Counted from the stretch's first letter, positions 36,313 through 44,932 are shown. The stretch: 64,000 nucleotides of DNA from Desulfolucanica intricata (GCF_001592105.1 NZ_BCWE01000019.1:1-64000); one strand, 5' to 3'. The notes: generated by a model from the sequence alone, not told the origin. Numbers and translations are program-made.

Positions 36313-36669
36313 TTATCTCTCCCCGGTTATATTACGTAATTTTTCAAGGCCTTTTTGTAAATTAAGTGCTGTTTCTATTCCTTGCAGCTCAAGGCCCATT
36401 TCAACCAGGGTAATGGCAATAGCCGGGCTTATTCCGGTTATAATCACCGGTATACCCATTAGTTTGGATAAGTTTCCTATATCGATTAATGCTTTGGTGA
36501 CAAAGCTGTCTACTATTTCTATAGCTGTAAGATCAATTATCAGGCCTTTGGAGTCTGGCTGACAAATTTTCTTTAAGAGATCTTCTTTAAACCATACAAC
36601 AGTTTGGTCATGTAAAGTATCCTGTATAGAGGTTATCCAAAAGTCATCAATACGGAGAATAGGTATCAT
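36313..36669 (-). CDS. RsbS-like STAS antagonist
   Basis: A 118-residue single STAS domain with the phospho-site segment DLTAIEIVDSFVTKALIDI; the Ser of VDSF corresponds to the serine that RsbT phosphorylates. It forms the stressosome core with RsbR. It lies 2 bases after the RsbR gene and 5 bases before rsbT. Confidence 0.92.
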   Translation of the reverse strand: MIPILRIDDFWITSIQDTLHDQTVVWFKEDLLKKICQPDSKGLIIDLTAIEIVDSFVTKALIDIGNLSKLMGIPVIITGISPAIAITLVEMGLELQGIETALNLQKGLEKLRNITGER

Positions 36670-36671
36670 TT

Positions 36672-37487
36672 TTATACCTCCGTTTTCTTCCTGAGCTCAT
36701 ATTTTTGCCATTCTAAGGCCAACTCAAGTCCCGTCTGCATAGAATTTTTTGTAACAAGATCTTGGAAATCTATACCCAGCTTAACAATAGTCTGGGCAAA
36801 CTCAGGCTTGATGCCGACCAGAATACATCTGGCACCTAAAAGCCGGGCCGCCTGTACAGCTTTTATTATATGATGAGCCACCTGGGTATCAACTATGGGA
36901 ACACCGCTTATATCGATAAGTACTGTTTCCCCCTGGTATTTTACAATGCTGTTTAATAAATTATCCATGATTTGCCCCGCCCGGGTAGTGTCAATGGTAC
37001 CAATTAAAGGCAGCACCAGAATGTTCTCCATAAGGGGGATAACAGGGGTGGAGAGCTCTAAGAGGGCCATATTTTGCTTTTTTATAATATCAGCCTGAAC
37101 CTTAAGGGCAGTATTAAATAATGTCTTTTTTGACCCGTTGGTAAAAATCCGAAGTTCACGGGCTAAAGACACTAATGCTTCTGAGTCCTTAGGATATTGC
37201 ATTTTGATAATATCTACACAGCAGGCATAGAGGCTGTCTATTACTACCTCAATGAGCTCTGCATTTTGTCCGTGTATAATGGTCTCTTTGGTTAAATCAG
37301 CTACTGTGCCCTTAAAAAAATTAACGTCGTTATTTTTTACCGCCTCGTGAAGGGTGCTGCTTAATGTTTCAGTATAAATGTTTATCTCCGGGCCGGTTAG
37401 CCGAGGATTTTCCTGTTGGATTGCCTCAAGGCACTTGGAAGCCATATCCTTTTGATTTACATTTAAAAACAGCTCTTTTAGGTCCAA
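36672..37487 (-). CDS. RsbR-like stressosome sensor (N-terminal sensor + STAS)
   Basis: A 271-residue RsbR paralogue. Residues 1-150 are a helical, globin-like sensor-type domain unlike those I know in detail. Residues 155-265 are a STAS domain with ILVLPLIGTIDTTRAGQIM and VLIDISGVPIVDTQVAHHII, whose Thr matches the RsbT-phosphorylated residue. The gene is first in the stressosome operon, 14 bases behind GGAGG. The signal it reads is unknown. Confidence 0.92.
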   Translation of the reverse strand: MDLKELFLNVNQKDMASKCLEAIQQENPRLTGPEINIYTETLSSTLHEAVKNNDVNFFKGTVADLTKETIIHGQNAELIEVVIDSLYACCVDIIKMQYPKDSEALVSLARELRIFTNGSKKTLFNTALKVQADIIKKQNMALLELSTPVIPLMENILVLPLIGTIDTTRAGQIMDNLLNSIVKYQGETVLIDISGVPIVDTQVAHHIIKAVQAARLLGARCILVGIKPEFAQTIVKLGIDFQDLVTKNSMQTGLELALEWQKYELRKKTEV

Positions 37488-37578
37488 TAAAAAAACCTCC
37501 TCTAAAAAATATTAATTTCTAAAACATTAGACAAATTGTGCCAAATTCCTTTGTATTAGTTAAGAATAACACATAATA

Positions 37579-37616
37579 AAAAGCGCGCTCAAGGTTTTCA
37601 TTGAGCGCGGCTTTCG
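37579..37616. terminator. bidirectional hairpin between mscS and the stressosome operon
   Basis: AAAGCGCGCTCAA pairs with TTGAGCGCGGCTTT around a short loop. It ends the mscS transcript on the minus strand and lies upstream of rsbR. Confidence 0.6.
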
Positions 37617-37647
37617 GTGCTTATTATTAAAATATGATAAGCTTAGC

Positions 37648-38754
37648 TTAGCTGTTCTGTTCAGGAGCTGAATCCACTAAGGATGCTGCCGGAGTTTCTA
37701 CATAAATACTTCTGCTTGGAAATGCAACATTTACTTCTTCGTTTTCTAAAATACTCATTATCTTAAAATTAACATCTTCTTTTACTCTTAAATATTCACT
37801 CCAGACAGTAGTGTTGGTAAAGAAATAAAGGAATATGTCCAAGCTGCTCTCACCGAAGCTGTCAAATCTGACAAATATTGTTTGTTTATGAATTTCGGGG
37901 TGATTTTCCAGCATATTTTTAATTTCTGAAATACATTTATTCAGTTTATCTTTAGATGTGCCGTATTCCACTCCCAATTTAAAGGTTATGCGGCGTTTAC
38001 CCATTCTCGACCAGTTTACGATTGGTTCGTTAACGAGGGTAGCATTAGGTACACTAACAACCGCATCTTCAAAAGTTCGAACTTTAATGCTTCTAAAAGT
38101 AATATCTTCCACCGTACCTTCAACACTGGGTGTTTTTATCCAATCTCCAATCGAAAAGGGTTTATCGGTTATTACAACTATACCACCGAAAATATTGGCC
38201 ACTGTATCTTTGGCTGCCAGCGCAAAGGCAAGTCCACCTAAACCTAAACCTGCTATAAAGCCGTTTACATCATAGCCCCATTCCTGTGCTACGATACTGA
38301 CAGCAAGAACTATAGTAACGAATCTTAGAATTTTCGAAAAGAAGGGAACCAGGATTTTGTCTATATTTAATTTAAATTTGTTTTGAAAGGCCAGAAATAA
38401 CTCGTCACCTTCAAAATTGTAAAAAAACATTGCAATTAAAATAACTATAGCTGAGCGAAAGATTTTGGTGATCAATACATCCTGTGCGGCCGTTAAGGGC
38501 AGATAAGATAATGAAGCGTAAATACCTAAGATTAGAAAAAAGATTTTTAGGGGTTTTTCTAAGGCCCGGAGGATTTTTTTGTTTAATTCTGTATCAGTTT
38601 TATCAATAAAATTTAAAAGTTTTTTAAATATGTACTTTATAAATATGCCTCTAAAAAGCAAAAAGCCTAAAAAAATTAAAAGGGCGATACTTAGTTCCTC
38701 TATTTTCCCCCCAAAGTTAATATATAAATCCTCAATCCACTTAAAGTTTTGCAT
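37648..38754 (-). CDS. MscS-family mechanosensitive channel
   Basis: A 368-residue protein with three to four N-terminal helices, pore-lining helix 3 with GFIAGLGLGGLAFALAAKDT and VANIFGGIVVITDKPFSIGD at its end, and a cytoplasmic beta domain (WIKTPSVEGTVEDITFRSIK, then VVSVPNATLVNEPIVNWS). It releases solutes on hypo-osmotic shock. No GCxxC or other sensor extension is seen. It is monocistronic. Confidence 0.93.
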   Translation of the reverse strand: MQNFKWIEDLYINFGGKIEELSIALLIFLGFLLFRGIFIKYIFKKLLNFIDKTDTELNKKILRALEKPLKIFFLILGIYASLSYLPLTAAQDVLITKIFRSAIVILIAMFFYNFEGDELFLAFQNKFKLNIDKILVPFFSKILRFVTIVLAVSIVAQEWGYDVNGFIAGLGLGGLAFALAAKDTVANIFGGIVVITDKPFSIGDWIKTPSVEGTVEDITFRSIKVRTFEDAVVSVPNATLVNEPIVNWSRMGKRRITFKLGVEYGTSKDKLNKCISEIKNMLENHPEIHKQTIFVRFDSFGESSLDIFLYFFTNTTVWSEYLRVKEDVNFKIMSILENEEVNVAFPSRSIYVETPAASLVDSAPEQNS

Positions 38755-38912
38755 TTTTCAGACCCCCTTTTTAAATGTATTGATAAGTGGACGTAAAAAC
38801 CTCGAATTTTGTTTATATTTTAGATTATAACATAAATAAAGTATCGTAGTTAGCTATTTATGTCAATAAAAATTTGACGGGGTTCCGGTATTGTGCGGAA
38901 ACAAAATGCATA

Positions 38913-39004
38913 TTGACAGAAAAATTATCATATAATAATATCCCTTGAGCATTCTCCCTAAACCTCCTTTTTGTTATACCCTGTCTTCGGACAGGGATTT
39001 TTTA
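38913..39004 (+). ncRNA. candidate small RNA with strong promoter and UUCG-capped terminator
   Basis: A promoter TTGACA (38913-38918)-N17-TAATAT (38936-38941) should start RNA near 38948. The RNA would be about 57 nt: an A/C/U-rich 5' part with ACCTCCTTTTT at 38962-38972, complementary to Shine-Dalgarno sequences, then CCCTGTC-TTCG-GACAGGG at 38979-38996 and seven T residues. No open frame of use lies within. It looks like a short trans-acting RNA. This is inference from sequence only. Confidence 0.5.
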
Positions 39005-39125
39005 CATAAAGGAAATGGAAGAAAAATGTCGAAGTTTATTATGATTTCCGCTTATTGGTTTTAACTCATCCTTATTATGAATTGCCGTGGAAATATTCCC
39101 TAATCCCTTCACGGCATACTCCGAT

Positions 39126-39157
39126 ACTCGCTCTTTAGGGGCGGGTTGTTTTTTATT
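39126..39157 (+). terminator. second terminator in a gene-free stretch
   Basis: ACTCGCTC pairs with GGGCGGGT around TTTAG, followed by TGTTTTTTATT. A GCCGTG/CACGGC stem lies just upstream at 39084-39115. Confidence 0.6.
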
Positions 39158-39198
39158 AATAGTGGTGTTGTTAATTTCAGTTATTCTTTAAGATATTT

Positions 39199-39244
39199 AA
39201 CCGCCGATTAGGGTGCTGCGTGCATCCCTGCCGGCGGTTTTTAT
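39199..39244 (+). terminator. third terminator-like hairpin before uppP
   Basis: ACCGCCG pairs with CGGCGGT, with an inner AGGG/CCCT pairing, followed by five T residues. Confidence 0.55.
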
Positions 39245-39436
39245 GTTATAATTGATGAGTCATGAAAAAAAATAGAAATTTAAGCCATTTGAAAGACTAT
39301 ACTATATTGAGGGTTTTTATTTACACGCCCATTACGATTAAATAGGCTTAGTTCTAATGTTAATATATTCCGTACTACTTTCTCTGTTTACAGCAGAATG
39401 GGTATTTAAGATAAAGTAAGATTTTGGAGGTATTAT

Positions 39437-40264
39437 TTGATGTTTATTATTGAACTGTTAAAAGCCGTCTTTTTAGGAATCGTTGAAGGAATTACCGAAT
39501 GGCTGCCAATAAGCAGTACCGGGCATATGATTTTGGTTGAGGAATTTATACAGTTAAATGCTTCTGATGCCTTTAAAGAAATGTTTTTTGTGGTTATTCA
39601 GTTGGGGGCTATACTGGCGGTTGTTCTTCTCTATTTTCATAAATTAAATCCTTTTTCGCCTAAAAAATCAAGGCAGGAAAAGAAAGATTCCATGTCGATT
39701 TGGTATAAAGTGATTGTTGGTGTTATCCCGGCAGCGGTATTAGGTTTTTTATTTGATGATTGGTTGAACGAGCAGTTATACAACTATCAAACTGTTGCAA
39801 TTATGTTAATTGTTTATGGGATTCTGTTTATTGTCATTGAAAATCGTAATAAAGCTCGTGAAAGCAGTATTAATGACTTTAATGCTTTGACCTGTAAAAC
39901 TGCCTTCTTAATCGGAATGTTCCAAGTTTTATCACTAATTCCGGGAACGTCACGTTCAGGTGCTACTATCCTCGGCGCAATTTTACTTGGCACCTCCCGT
40001 TACATCGCCGCTGAATATTCATTCTTTTTGTCTATTCCGGTAATGTTCGGGGCAAGTGCATTAAAACTGGTCAAATTCGGGTTTAGCTTTACCGGACTGG
40101 AAATGGCCATTTTACTTACAGGTATGATTGTAGCTTTTGTTGTTTCTGTTTTAGCAATAAGATTTCTAATGGGATACATTAAAAACAACGATTTTAAAGC
40201 ATTTGGCTGGTACCGTATCGTTTTAGGTATTTTAGTTATCGGATACTTTGTTTTATTTGGATAA
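39437..40264 (+). CDS. uppP: undecaprenyl-diphosphatase
   Basis: A 275-residue BacA/UppP membrane phosphatase. Active-site motifs are [20 protein letters not shown] and [18 protein letters not shown], and eight hydrophobic segments are visible. It dephosphorylates undecaprenyl diphosphate to recycle the lipid carrier and confers bacitracin tolerance. The ATG at 39440 lies behind TGGAGG, six bases away; the ORF start at 39437 is also possible. It is monocistronic. Confidence 0.96.
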   Translation: MMFIIELLKAVFLGIVEGITEWLPISSTGHMILVEEFIQLNASDAFKEMFFVVIQLGAILAVVLLYFHKLNPFSPKKSRQEKKDSMSIWYKVIVGVIPAAVLGFLFDDWLNEQLYNYQTVAIMLIVYGILFIVIENRNKARESSINDFNALTCKTAFLIGMFQVLSLIPGTSRSGATILGAILLGTSRYIAAEYSFFLSIPVMFGASALKLVKFGFSFTGLEMAILLTGMIVAFVVSVLAIRFLMGYIKNNDFKAFGWYRIVLGILVIGYFVLFG

Positions 40265-40304
40265 TATTTTAAACTTTAACCGCTAAAAGTTTCAGCCGGC
40301 AGAT

Positions 40305-40703
40305 TTACCCAAGGATTTTGACATAGCAAGTGCGCGCACGGGGACCGTCAAATTCACAAAAATAGATACCCTGCCAGCGGCCCAAAAGTAATTTTCCGTT
40401 ATGAATAATGACCGTTTCGGATGTTCCAACCGTAATTGTTTTTAAATGGGCAGCAGAATTACCCTCAAGGTGCCGATCTCCGGCCTTATCCCAGGGGTAA
40501 ATCTCATTAAGCCTCCGCAGAATGTCTTTTTGTACATTGGGGTCTGCGTTTTCATTGATAGTTATTCCGGCTGTAGTATGAGGTGAATATACAACAACAA
40601 ACCCTTCTGAAACATTATCCTGAGCAAGAAGTTCCTCGACTTGTGCCGTTATGTCGAGCATTTCATCCCGTTTCTTGGTCTTGAGGTGTATTTCATGAAT
40701 CAT
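40305..40703 (-). CDS. YjbQ family protein (UPF0047)
   Basis: A 132-residue YjbQ protein with the metal/phosphate-site residues YSPHTTAGITINENADP and HLEGNSAAHLKTITVGTSET. Members show secondary thiamine-phosphate-synthase activity in vitro; the real role is unclear. ATG follows GGAGG. The gene is convergent with uppP. Confidence 0.92.
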   Translation of the reverse strand: MIHEIHLKTKKRDEMLDITAQVEELLAQDNVSEGFVVVYSPHTTAGITINENADPNVQKDILRRLNEIYPWDKAGDRHLEGNSAAHLKTITVGTSETVIIHNGKLLLGRWQGIYFCEFDGPRARTCYVKILG

Positions 40704-40812
40704 AATTGTTCCTCCGTTTCATGAATTATAATTATTTTGTAAAGAACTTATACAAGTTTATTATATTATAATTGAGGGATTAAATGGTTACTTTTTCTTT
40801 GTATGATTTTTA

Positions 40813-40829
40813 TCACACCGGTAGTGTGA
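40813..40829 (+). promoter_or_regulatory. palindromic operator candidate before the HPP gene
   Basis: TCACACCGGTAGTGTGA is a perfect TCACAC-N5-GTGTGA inverted repeat, lying about 60 bases before the start. It follows a TATGAT (40802-40807) that could be a -10. A repressor site is likely, but the regulator is unknown. Confidence 0.45.
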
Positions 40830-40888
40830 GGCACTTAATAGTCTGAGCATTGGGTATTAATGTATTTTATAGTAAGGAGGTGTAGTTG

Positions 40889-41491
40889 ATGGAAAATACC
40901 GTTGAACAAACCAATCAAACTCAGTCTTATGTAGGGACTGTGACTCAAGAACAGTTAGGTGTGTATTTATGGGGAATGATGAGAACGTACCTGTGTAAGA
41001 TGAAAGGGGGCAGGTGCTCCACTTCTTCGAGAGCGTCTCTTAAGAGCCTGCTGGTAACAGGGATAGGGAGCTTTGCGGGGATTGGTTTAATAGCTATATT
41101 GGCCACTTATTATAATATGCCGATGCTATTACCTTCTTTTGGGGCCTCTGCGGTACTGCTTTATGCTGCCTGCCATGTTCCAATGGCGCAGCCCAGAAAC
41201 GTAATTGGCGGGCACATGATTTCCGCACTGGTTGGAGTTACAATATATCAATTATTTGGCGATGCCTGGTGGGCCATTGCCCTGGGAGTAACACTGGCTA
41301 TTATAACAATGACAGTTACATATACTCTTCATCCTCCCGGCGGGGCCACAGCTTTTTTAGCCGTTTATACAGGCCAGAATTTTGCTTTTATTTTTTCGCC
41401 TGTGGGTTTAGGGGCATTATTCCTGGTTATTATTGCGGTTATAGTTAATAATCTTTCCAGTGAACGTAAATATCCTGATTACTGGTACTAA
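40889..41491 (+). CDS. HPP family membrane protein
   Basis: A 200-residue protein with a soluble N-terminus of ~55 residues and four helices of the HPP type: LLPSFGASAVLLYAACHVPMAQ, VIGGHMISALVGVTIYQLFG and TLHPPGGATAFLAVYTG with the HPP motif. HPP proteins are linked to nitrite transport or to CBS-domain proteins. The ATG at 40889 has AAGGAGGTGTAG upstream. Hcp elsewhere in the window gives a possible nitrogen oxide link, but they are not adjacent. Confidence 0.9.
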   Translation: MENTVEQTNQTQSYVGTVTQEQLGVYLWGMMRTYLCKMKGGRCSTSSRASLKSLLVTGIGSFAGIGLIAILATYYNMPMLLPSFGASAVLLYAACHVPMAQPRNVIGGHMISALVGVTIYQLFGDAWWAIALGVTLAIITMTVTYTLHPPGGATAFLAVYTGQNFAFIFSPVGLGALFLVIIAVIVNNLSSERKYPDYWY

Positions 41492-41572
41492 AATATACAT
41501 AGCTTCTAAGAGCAAAGTTAAATATTTTACTGCTGTTATTATATAAATTTATGTAAACAGATGCTGAGATCC

Positions 41573-41614
41573 GGAAAAACACTCCTTAATTCTAAAAAAA
41601 GGAGTGCTTTTATA
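41573..41614. terminator. terminator between HPP gene and ABC operon
   Basis: AAAACACTCCTT pairs with AAGGAGTGCTTTT and serves both converging transcripts. Confidence 0.85.
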
Positions 41615-41628
41615 TTTATTGTGTTTGT

Positions 41629-42426
41629 TTAGTTTGCCAACAGCACCCTGTCATCATCAAGTGTAGTGCCGCTTGTGGTGTTGAATTTTTCTATTAACTG
41701 AGGAATAGTAAGCTTATCTTTTTCTTCCCTGTCAATATCAAGGACAATTTTCCCCCTGTGCATCATAATTAATCTGTTTCCGAACTTTATCGCCTGCTCC
41801 ATGTTGTGGGTAATCATTAATGTAGTTAATTTTTTTGATTCAACGAGCCGGCGGGTAAGTTCCATAATCTGTTTGGCTGCTTTAGGATCAAGGGCGGCGG
41901 TGTGTTCGTCCAACAATAATAATTTAGGCTGTGTTATGGTAGCCATTACAAGTGCCAGGGCTTGGCGTTGACCGCCGGACAGTGTACCAACCGGTACCTG
42001 CAAACGTTGTTCTAAGCCAAGACCTGTTTCGGCAAGAATTGATTTAAAGATTAAAGACCTATTCTTTGTAATTGCTCTGAGTAAACCCCGGCGCTGCCCG
42101 CGCATGTAAGCCATGGCTAAATTTTCCTCAATAGTCATATCTGAAGCGGTGCCGACCATAGGATCTTGGTCAATTCTCCCGATATCCCCGGAACGCTTGT
42201 ATTCCGGAAAATTAGTAACATCTTTTCCTGCCAACTTTATAGTACCGGTATCTACTGTCTCCACCCCGGAAATTATTTTTAAGAGAGTAGACTTACCTGC
42301 GCCGTTGCTGCCAATAACAGTGATAAAGTCACCGGGTTTGATGTGCAGGTTAATATTATTCAGTGCCGGAAGTTCATTGGGAGTGCCGGTGAAGAAAGTT
42401 TTATAGACTCTTGTTAACTTAATCAT
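41629..42426 (-). CDS. ABC transporter ATP-binding protein (TrpZ-like)
   Basis: A 265-residue ABC ATPase: Walker A GSNGAGKSTLL, signature LSGGQRQALALVMA, Walker B LLLLDEHTAALDP and H-loop MITHNMEQAIK. It energises the permease and binding protein encoded upstream. Its start overlaps the permease stop by four bases. The type, with TIEENLAMAYMRGQ and long linker, fits the TrpXYZ/PF04392-linked transporters. Confidence 0.93.
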   Translation of the reverse strand: MIKLTRVYKTFFTGTPNELPALNNINLHIKPGDFITVIGSNGAGKSTLLKIISGVETVDTGTIKLAGKDVTNFPEYKRSGDIGRIDQDPMVGTASDMTIEENLAMAYMRGQRRGLLRAITKNRSLIFKSILAETGLGLEQRLQVPVGTLSGGQRQALALVMATITQPKLLLLDEHTAALDPKAAKQIMELTRRLVESKKLTTLMITHNMEQAIKFGNRLIMMHRGKIVLDIDREEKDKLTIPQLIEKFNTTSGTTLDDDRVLLAN

Positions 42427-43379
42427 TGTTTATTCACCCCCGGATTGCGTGTCAGGCCGCGGCGAAGAGGAGCTAATATGCCAATCTTACTTATACCGTT
42501 TATTTTAAAGTTGGGGAGAGTTAAGGCCAACAGTACTAAAACTGCGGTGACCATTTTAAAGTCTTCTGCAGGTAGGTTTAATCTCAGTCCCAGTGCCAGC
42601 AGTGCACGATAAATAACTGAACCCAGGATTACCCCGGTCAAAAGCATACCCAAATTTTTACCGCCAAAGAGCATTTCACCTACTATGACTGAAGCAATGG
42701 CCGCTACCAGTACCCCAATGCCCATCCCCACGTCGGCAAAGCCCTGGATCTGGCAGACCAGTGCACCGGACAAGCCTACTAAAAAGTTAGCAATTATTAG
42801 AGTTAACAGCTTGGTATTGTCTGTGTTAACTCCTAAAGCACGGATCATTTTTTCGTTATTACCGGTGGCCCGGATGGTTAAGCCCAGGTCAGTTTTTAAA
42901 AACCAACCCAACAGCAGCCGGGCCGCGAGAACAAGAATAAGCAGGATTGAAATTGTCGCTATCTGCAGTTCAAGCAGGGAAAGCCGGTTTTCATAGAGGC
43001 CAAGCCATCCTAACACCTGGCTGAAGAAATTATCTTGACCGAGAAGCGGTGTGTTAGGACGCCCCATGGTGCGGAGCATCACGGTATATATGGCACTGGT
43101 TGTTAATATACCGGCCAGGATGTTGTTGATTTTTAACCTGGTATGCATTAAACCTGTGGCGGCACCTGCCAATCCACCGGCTGCTGCCCCCAACAAAACA
43201 GCCATAAAAGGGTCTGTTCCTTTAACAACTGCACTTGCGGTAACAGCAGCACCCAAAGGGAAGGTTCCTTCAACTGTTAAGTCAGGAAAGCCAAGAATTT
43301 GGAAGGTTAAAAGCACACCCAGTGCCATAAACCCGTATAAAAGTCCCTGCTGTAAACCATTAATCACGACATTTTCCAT
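42423..43379 (-). CDS. ABC transporter permease (TrpY-like)
   Basis: A 318-residue branched-chain-type permease with about nine helices. Segments GLLYGFMALGVLLTFQILGFPDLTVEG near the N-terminus and IRATGNNEKMIRALGVNTDN in the cytoplasmic coupling loop place it in the LivH/TrpY branch. It works with the binding protein 30 bases upstream and the overlapping ATPase. Trp is the probable substrate from the RNA leader. Confidence 0.92.
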   Translation of the reverse strand: MENVVINGLQQGLLYGFMALGVLLTFQILGFPDLTVEGTFPLGAAVTASAVVKGTDPFMAVLLGAAAGGLAGAATGLMHTRLKINNILAGILTTSAIYTVMLRTMGRPNTPLLGQDNFFSQVLGWLGLYENRLSLLELQIATISILLILVLAARLLLGWFLKTDLGLTIRATGNNEKMIRALGVNTDNTKLLTLIIANFLVGLSGALVCQIQGFADVGMGIGVLVAAIASVIVGEMLFGGKNLGMLLTGVILGSVIYRALLALGLRLNLPAEDFKMVTAVLVLLALTLPNFKINGISKIGILAPLRRGLTRNPGVNKQ

Positions 43380-43409
43380 ACCTGTTTCACTTCTTTCTTT
43401 ATTAGAAAT

Positions 43410-44411
43410 CTATTTTATTACTTCATCCGCACGGCTCAGTACTTTTTGAGGTAACTTAATGCCATATTCACCGGCTGCTTTTTGATTAACTAATAAGGTG
43501 CGCTTACGGATTTCTTCAGGTACAATGTTACCGGCCTTTTCACCGTTTAATATTCTGGCTGCTATTACAGCACCTTGACGCCCGCAGTCATATTCATCGT
43601 TACCCAGGGTAGCCAGGGCACCCTTTTTAACAGATTCAGTGTCCCCGGTGTACAGCGGTATATCATTATCCTGACAAACCTTAATTAAAGCTTCAACTGC
43701 AGACATTACAGTGTTATCCTGGGGCATGAATACTGCATCAACACTGCCCACAAGGGATTGTGCCGCTGCCTGTACTTCACTGCTGCCGGCAACAGTAACT
43801 TCTACTACTTCTACCTTGTCACTAAGGTAGTCTTTTATTTTTTCTACATTGCTTACCGAGTTTGCTTCACCGGCGTTATAGATTACACCAAGTTTTTTAA
43901 CAGAAGGCTGAATCTCCTGAATTAAGTCCATTTGCTGCTCAACCGGGTCTGCACTGTACACACCGGTAATGTTAGTGCCGGTTGGTTGATCAAGTTCTTC
44001 AATTAAGCCGGCTTTTACTGCATCGGATACAGCAATAAATACTACCGGGATTCCGGTACCTTTGGTGGCCTGAGCAGCAGCCAGGGAACTGGGAGTGGTA
44101 ATGGCCAGAATTAAATCTACTTTATCAGCTACAAATTTGTCGGCAACGGTTTTCGCCAGGTTGGGGTCACCCTGTGAGTTTTTTATGTCAAACTCAACAT
44201 TTTCCCCTTCAATAAAGCCTTCTTCTTTCATTTGATCAAGAAATCCTTTTTGATCCAGATCCAGTGCCGGGTGGGCAACAAATTGGGTAATCCCCACTTT
44301 TAATGTTTTATCCTCGGATTGGTTTTGGGAGTACGGGTTGTCTTTGCTGCCGCAGCTTGTGAGTATTAAAGTCAATGCAGCTAACAGTATTATTAAGCCA
44401 AACTTACGCAT
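43410..44411 (-). CDS. ABC transporter substrate-binding lipoprotein (TrpX-like, PF04392)
   Basis: A 333-residue lipoprotein with lipobox LTLILTSCGS (Cys20). The mature fold has VGITQFVAHPALDLDQKGFL near residue 40, then DKVDLILAITTPSSLAAAQ and NSVSNVEKIKDYL, and carries NDEYDCGRQGAVIAARILNG. These are PF04392 family proteins that bind Trp, Tyr or related ligands. It is first in the three-gene operon, and a leader with TRAP-type sites lies upstream. Confidence 0.92.
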   Translation of the reverse strand: MRKFGLIILLAALTLILTSCGSKDNPYSQNQSEDKTLKVGITQFVAHPALDLDQKGFLDQMKEEGFIEGENVEFDIKNSQGDPNLAKTVADKFVADKVDLILAITTPSSLAAAQATKGTGIPVVFIAVSDAVKAGLIEELDQPTGTNITGVYSADPVEQQMDLIQEIQPSVKKLGVIYNAGEANSVSNVEKIKDYLSDKVEVVEVTVAGSSEVQAAAQSLVGSVDAVFMPQDNTVMSAVEALIKVCQDNDIPLYTGDTESVKKGALATLGNDEYDCGRQGAVIAARILNGEKAGNIVPEEIRKRTLLVNQKAAGEYGIKLPQKVLSRADEVIK

Positions 44412-44499
44412 AATCTGTACCTCCTAATATTAAAGTGAAATTTATTATGGTTGCCTTAATTATTAAATGACGTCCGGCCCATTTTCAACAATTGAGTAG

Positions 44500-44622
44500 A
44501 AAAGGAAAACCGGTACTCAAATGAGTACCGGTGTATGTATTTAATTCCGGCTCATCTCAGCTCACCTCATTTTACTATGCTAAGCTAATCTCATCAAAAA
44601 CCTTAGTCTAAAACTTAAGAAA
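44500..44622 (-). promoter_or_regulatory. predicted TRAP attenuator leader of the Trp-type ABC operon
   Basis: On the minus strand, eight (G/U)AG triplets lie at 44592 down to 44551 with two-base spacers: GAG-TAG-TAG-TAG, a six-base gap, GAG-GAG-GAG-GAG. This five-base rhythm is the MtrB (TRAP) RNA binding pattern. Below it, ACCGGTACTC/GAGTACCGGT (44532-44509) with a T-rich tail is an intrinsic terminator. ATGAG-CCGG at the end of the triplets can pair with CCGG-TA-CTCAT of the terminator arm, giving an antiterminator that bound TRAP would block. Confidence 0.75.
44509..44532 (-). terminator. attenuator terminator hairpin
   Basis: A ten-base-pair perfect stem ACCGGTACTC/GAGTACCGGT with a four-base ATTT loop, followed on the minus strand by TTTCCTTTTC. 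It lies about 100 bases before the binding-protein start. Confidence 0.8.
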
Positions 44623-44651
44623 AGTATATCACTGTAGATTTTAACCGTCAA
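44623..44651 (-). promoter_or_regulatory. promoter of the Trp-type ABC operon
   Basis: TTGACG (44651-44646) and TATACT (44628-44623) are separated by exactly 17 bases on the minus strand, so transcription begins just before the triplet run. Confidence 0.75.
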
Positions 44652-44932
44652 TAATAACCTTTTCTATGTAAAATATTTCTAAATGGGCATATGTATCGGG
44701 GTAGGTAAACAATGGTAGGGTACTAAAGCAAGAAGATTATAAACAAATTTATTATTATCCTGTTGGTCATCTGTGGGAATGCTGTCATCAAATGGAAGAC
44801 TTAATCGTTATTATGATGATGTGAGGAGTATAAAAGATAAGAAGCCGATCCCCGGCCTATGGCACTAATAAAAAAGCTGTGTTATTATATGTAAAATAAG
44901 AATAACCGGATCATTTCTTTTAGGAGGACTAT

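Noticed and set aside
44412-44651. T-box in front of the ABC operon
   Set aside because: No T-box bulge consensus (GGGTGG.ACCGCG type) is visible; the triplet pattern fits TRAP better.
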